Position numbers and translations under genes: made by a program. From Rhynochetos jubatus (taxonomy: Eukaryota > Chordata > Aves > Eurypygiformes > Rhynochetidae), in NCBI GenBank assembly GCA_027574665.1, contig CM050656.1:10739501-10803500 (forward strand): a stretch of DNA of 64,000 bases, given 5' to 3'. The notes under the pieces were generated by a model. That model saw only the letters and a list, made by a program, of their open reading frames with translations. It ran no database searches and had not been told where the DNA came from. The number at the start of each line of letters is the position of its first letter. Within the stretch, counting starts at the first letter, position 1. Below are positions 60,301-64,000 of the stretch, piece by piece.

Positions 60301-63300
60301 AGCTATTTCAAGAAGTAGCATTTATAGTAATAAATCAAATCTCACAAAATCTACTATAACTGTGACTAAATAACGCTGAGGTGTTTGTGAATACCTATCT
60401 TTCCTTTCACTGTGACACCCGTCTTTATTAGGAAAACACAGAGAAGCTACAAGCACTCCAAGCTCTTTTCTGCTTTACCCACATGTGAAGGTTTAATTAG
60501 GATGTATTTACAGCATGATACCAAAGTCAGTGTCCACAGGAAAATTAAAACCATATGCCTTAATATCCTGTTATTTCCAGGCACACAAAATAAGGAATTT
60601 TAAAACTAGAGAGCTGAAGTTGTATGAAGTAGAAACTCAGTTAAACCTTCAGCTGAAAGTGAACGGAGCACTGGTCTTCCTCTTCCCCCAGGAAATAAAT
60701 ATATAAACCTCTGACCTCCCAGTAATAACGTAATTCACGTAAGTCAGAAAACTCCCCGTGAAAAGAGAGGCAATAAAGTGAAAGCAAACATGGACAATCT
60801 ACACCTCAGCATCACACTTCAGAGCAAATGCGACTCCGTGCTACAGAGACCACAACACCGAGACCACGGGGCCCATCCTGTTTCTGCACCCGGCAATGGC
60901 CAAAGGGGGACTGAGCTCGGTACAGCAGAACCCACCTGCTGGAGTCGGGATTTACACAACATGCACAGTAACAGCGTAACACAGCTTCCCACAGGATTAC
61001 AACTACCTATACCATGGAGGAAATAACGTCGAAAATGAGACGTGTAACTTTATTTTTCCCTATTTATTCAAGGATCTTTGCTCTTGCACAATCATAACCA
61101 AACAGAGGTTTGCTCATAACAGAAAACCGTAAAGATGGTGAGTGAAATCGAAAGTTAATAAATTTAAAACCAATCACTTTGAAGAACTTTTTTAAATGGA
61201 GTTCACAGAACTCACTGTCTTGAGAGAGAAAACAGAAACCAACATTATCCATAACGCAGTTAGAATGTATTTTCATAAGAAATAGATGCCTTATGCTTCA
61301 GAATACAAAACTATCAGCCTTCTCTGGCAGATGCCTGGCCGAGTGAACCCCCACTCTGCAGGGAGCACCGCCCGCTGCAAGGCAAAGATGGACTACGTGG
61401 GCCACTGGTGTCGTTTCACAACACCTATTCCTTCTTCCCACCTGGAGTATGTTGTTGTCAAAAGCCTTTCTTGGCAACTGGCATTTCCTACGAGTTGTCT
61501 CTGTATATTCTTAATGGCAGGATCAAGCACAAGGAAAATGAGGTTGGAGGGCTGCATTTAAAAAGCACTACCCAGCAAGGAGATGAAGGAGCATATTTGA
61601 TTAAGGATGATGTCATCTCCTTCAACTATATAAAAAGTCACTGCTACCATCTTCAACCCTTTTTCCCTAGACAACATTATCGTGAAATATAAAAAGAGAT
61701 CAAGAACAGCGGGCAGATTGGTGGGCTGAGAGACTGCACCAATGCAGGTCCTGAAGAAGTCGTTATTAGTTAACTCTACTTTTATCTCTGACATTCTCCA
61801 CACATTCCCACGTGTTAGCAGCCGGTAAAGGATGACAAGTAAACAGAACCAGGAAAAGATGGAAGGGAGTATCTCTCTAACTTACAGAGAGTAATGACGC
61901 TAAATTTGGCACAAGAATTCACACTCTCCATGCATCATACTCCTGGGAGAAAACATCTTCAGGTAAAGCCCAGGATTGTTCTAAACAAAGGGACTGCAGC
62001 CTGGGCATCTGTTTGTTAATAACGTGAAGGATTTGAAGGCTGTATTGCTAAACAAAGAGAACAGTTGAGAGATTTAGGAACTATTTCTGCAGGCAATAAA
62101 GAAATATTCTACTGAAGACACACTGTAAGCACCAAAAAGTTGGATCACATGGAAGTGTGTTCTTTCGTTTAGCATGCAAGTACTGGATCAATTGGAGAAG
62201 GATGAGAGAACAGTGTCCTGGCTTTAGCCACCAGCTTTATCAGCACGCCACACTTTAGGATCCCAGAGTCGGTCTCAGGCTACCTCCTTCGTCCTACATA
62301 TGAAAGCAGCTGGGAAAGAACCAGTGCCACTTCTTTGCTGCAGAAATTCGGGGGATTTCAAATAAGGCAAGATCAGTTACGTGATGAGCATCTTCAAGCC
62401 ACACTGGCAGAACACCTCGAGCAACGGAGGTGCTACCAACCTGTCAGTGTGCGTCAGCCAACGCTACCCTCCACGACTGTACGCTCTGGTATTTCTCGTG
62501 TACAGTTTGATCATTTAGACTACTCTGTATGAACAGAACATTTGCAGCTAGGTACAACAAAATGGGAAATTTCTAGTAAAAAAAGTAGATTTTCCCGAAA
62601 GTTACATCTAGGCAATACTCCGTCCAGGAGCATAGAAGGATCATCTGATACACCTAAACAATCTTGGGTTAAAGCCTGTCAAAAACAAGTCCCAGCATTT
62701 GACAGTGGCATCTCAAAATAGTTCCTCTCTCACAAAAAGAAATGTAAAGCTGCAGTCGTAACAGATGAAAAATTAATACATGTTAGCATTCAGTCATGAA
62801 TATCAGACCATCTTTTAACTTACAAAGCTGTGACTGCCAACTAAGGAAAACATCTGATGCATTTTGTTCATCTGTTTTTCATTAAAGCAGATCAAACAAG
62901 AGTATTAAATGCTTATGTAAATATTATATTTTTTGGAAGTTCCTGCTTAATTTTCAACACATTAATTGCTGATTTATTTTTCCTTCATTTTTTAGATAAG
63001 TAAAAATATCTTCTCACCAGGTGAGCCAACTCTATCGTGTGGGCAAATAAATAAGCAAGCTGTGCAGGTCTGGTCACGTATTTCAGTATTTGTTTGTTTA
63101 CAAGGACATGCTACTCTGTCAAAGAGGGTATTTATTCCTGCAAACATTGCTCCAATTGGTTGGACTGACATATCAATTTTTCCTTGGAGGTGCAAGGGCC
63201 AGCATGAATGCTTAGTAGTGGCAAGGGTACTTTAGAGCCACACAGCATCACACTACTAGCAATAAGCAAAATGAAAAACAAATGAGGCACAGTAATGTCA

Positions 63301-64000
63301 AAAAATTAAATTACTTCATTCTAAGGTTTGGAATACCAAGAAGGCTGGCCATTATGAAACTGAAAAGCAGTGAGAGGTAGAGAAAGCATTCAAGAGAGGA
63401 AGAAGATTAAGCATATGACACAGTGAATTAATCTAGCCTCGTCACAAATTATAAACATATGATAACTGTGCTTCTAAATTGGCTCACAGAGGTAAAATTC
63501 TCAGCAAGTTGATAATTTGTATTAACATGGAAAAATATAAATTGGGCTCTTCATTTTATTGTTTGTATCATTCTTGCATTAGGAAGAGGGTCTTATACTT
63601 CATTATGCCTGTGTTAGAAAGGACAGTAATTACTTTAGTGATGTGTTGTCTACCTACAGTAGCTGTCTCATCTGTGAAGAATTAGTACCACTACAGTTAC
63701 ACTACTCAGCGATAGTCAGCGTTAGGAGTGACTGCAAGAGGACTGAAGTAGGACTATTGTTCAAAGAGACTTAGTACAAATCATACAACTAGTCCTTTAC
63801 TACATGGCAATTTGTGCAGATCAGAGGCTAAGTGTGCTACTACCTACAGTACTTACCTGCTCCTGTAGATTACTGTGTAACTACACTTAGTAGATCCATA
63901 TGCAATTACCATGCAGCCTGCACTGAAGTTTAGAACATACAAATAATTACAAATAAACATGAAAAGTCAGCTCTGCCATGACACTACACTCACCATGGGC
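57322..64000 (-). other. MAST2 intron (partial)
   Basis: No further MAST2 exon was found upstream of window exon 1; the conserved block expected next (motif HFLTKHF) is absent, so the preceding exon must lie beyond 64000. The intron is AT-rich. It contains an interrupted A-rich run at about 59789-59817 and a segment with short inverted and direct repeats at 63640-63900. No gene or RNA was recognised. Confidence 0.7.
63640..63900. repeat. Segment with short inverted and direct repeats
   Basis: CTAAGTGT (63828-63835) pairs with ACACTTAG (63883-63890), enclosing CTACAG (63844-63849) and CTGTAG (63863-63868). CTACCTACAGTA occurs at 63650-63661 and 63840-63851, and AGTTACAC (63695-63702) is inverted at 63875-63882. 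It may be a degraded hairpin transposon or chance. Confidence 0.35.

Noticed and set aside
57322..64000. Search for the upstream MAST2 exons coding the start of the pre-kinase domain
   Set aside because: The expected conserved block was not found on the minus strand, so none is annotated.

Overview
The window is vertebrate nuclear DNA, almost certainly from a bird. Coding sequence is split into short exons with GT/AG borders. Several CR1 LINE fragments with the avian-type 3' end are present, and no mammalian SINEs were seen. Base composition changes sharply: roughly the first 16 kb is GC- and CpG-rich, and from about 18 kb onward the sequence is AT-richer.

The only gene I can identify with confidence is MAST2 (microtubule-associated serine/threonine kinase 2) on the minus strand. 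Twenty-one exons were assembled from splice sites, reading phase and protein motifs, from 57321 down to the stop codon at 20583. They join in one frame to give 1686 residues: most of the MAST pre-kinase domain, a complete AGC-type kinase domain with all catalytic motifs, the AGC C-tail, a PDZ domain, and a long Ser/Pro/Lys-rich tail coded mainly by a 2060-base last exon. The N-terminal exons lie beyond 64000. Downstream of the stop, 20582 to about 16580 looks like 3' UTR or other minus-strand transcribed sequence, with candidate poly(A) signals at 20496, 19747 and 16598.

Positions 1-3290 look like the 3' end of a plus-strand transcript: an AT-rich terminal stretch, three AATAAA signals in 75 bases and a GT-rich element just behind. 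In human, MAST2 and PIK3R3 are tail-to-tail neighbours, so PIK3R3 is the likely owner, but no PIK3R3 coding sequence is in the window.

From 3290 to about 15850 there is no supportable gene. Very long open frames occur there on both strands at once, as expected from high GC. Embedded are a degenerate 16-bp minisatellite (7191-7320), several AT-rich islands dense in homeodomain-type motifs (notably 13530-13735), a CpG-rich stretch (15360-15615), a pair of perfect hairpins (15136-15180) and a CR1 copy (15847-16306). The introns hold further CR1 pieces, including a younger copy inside an older one (34270-35470), and one CpG-rich island with a TATA-like box in the 5.96-kb intron (about 51640-52060).

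No novel multi-gene system was found. The most checkable leads are the AT-rich candidate enhancers, the candidate internal MAST2 promoter, and a possible small membrane-protein reading frame at 18271-18638.
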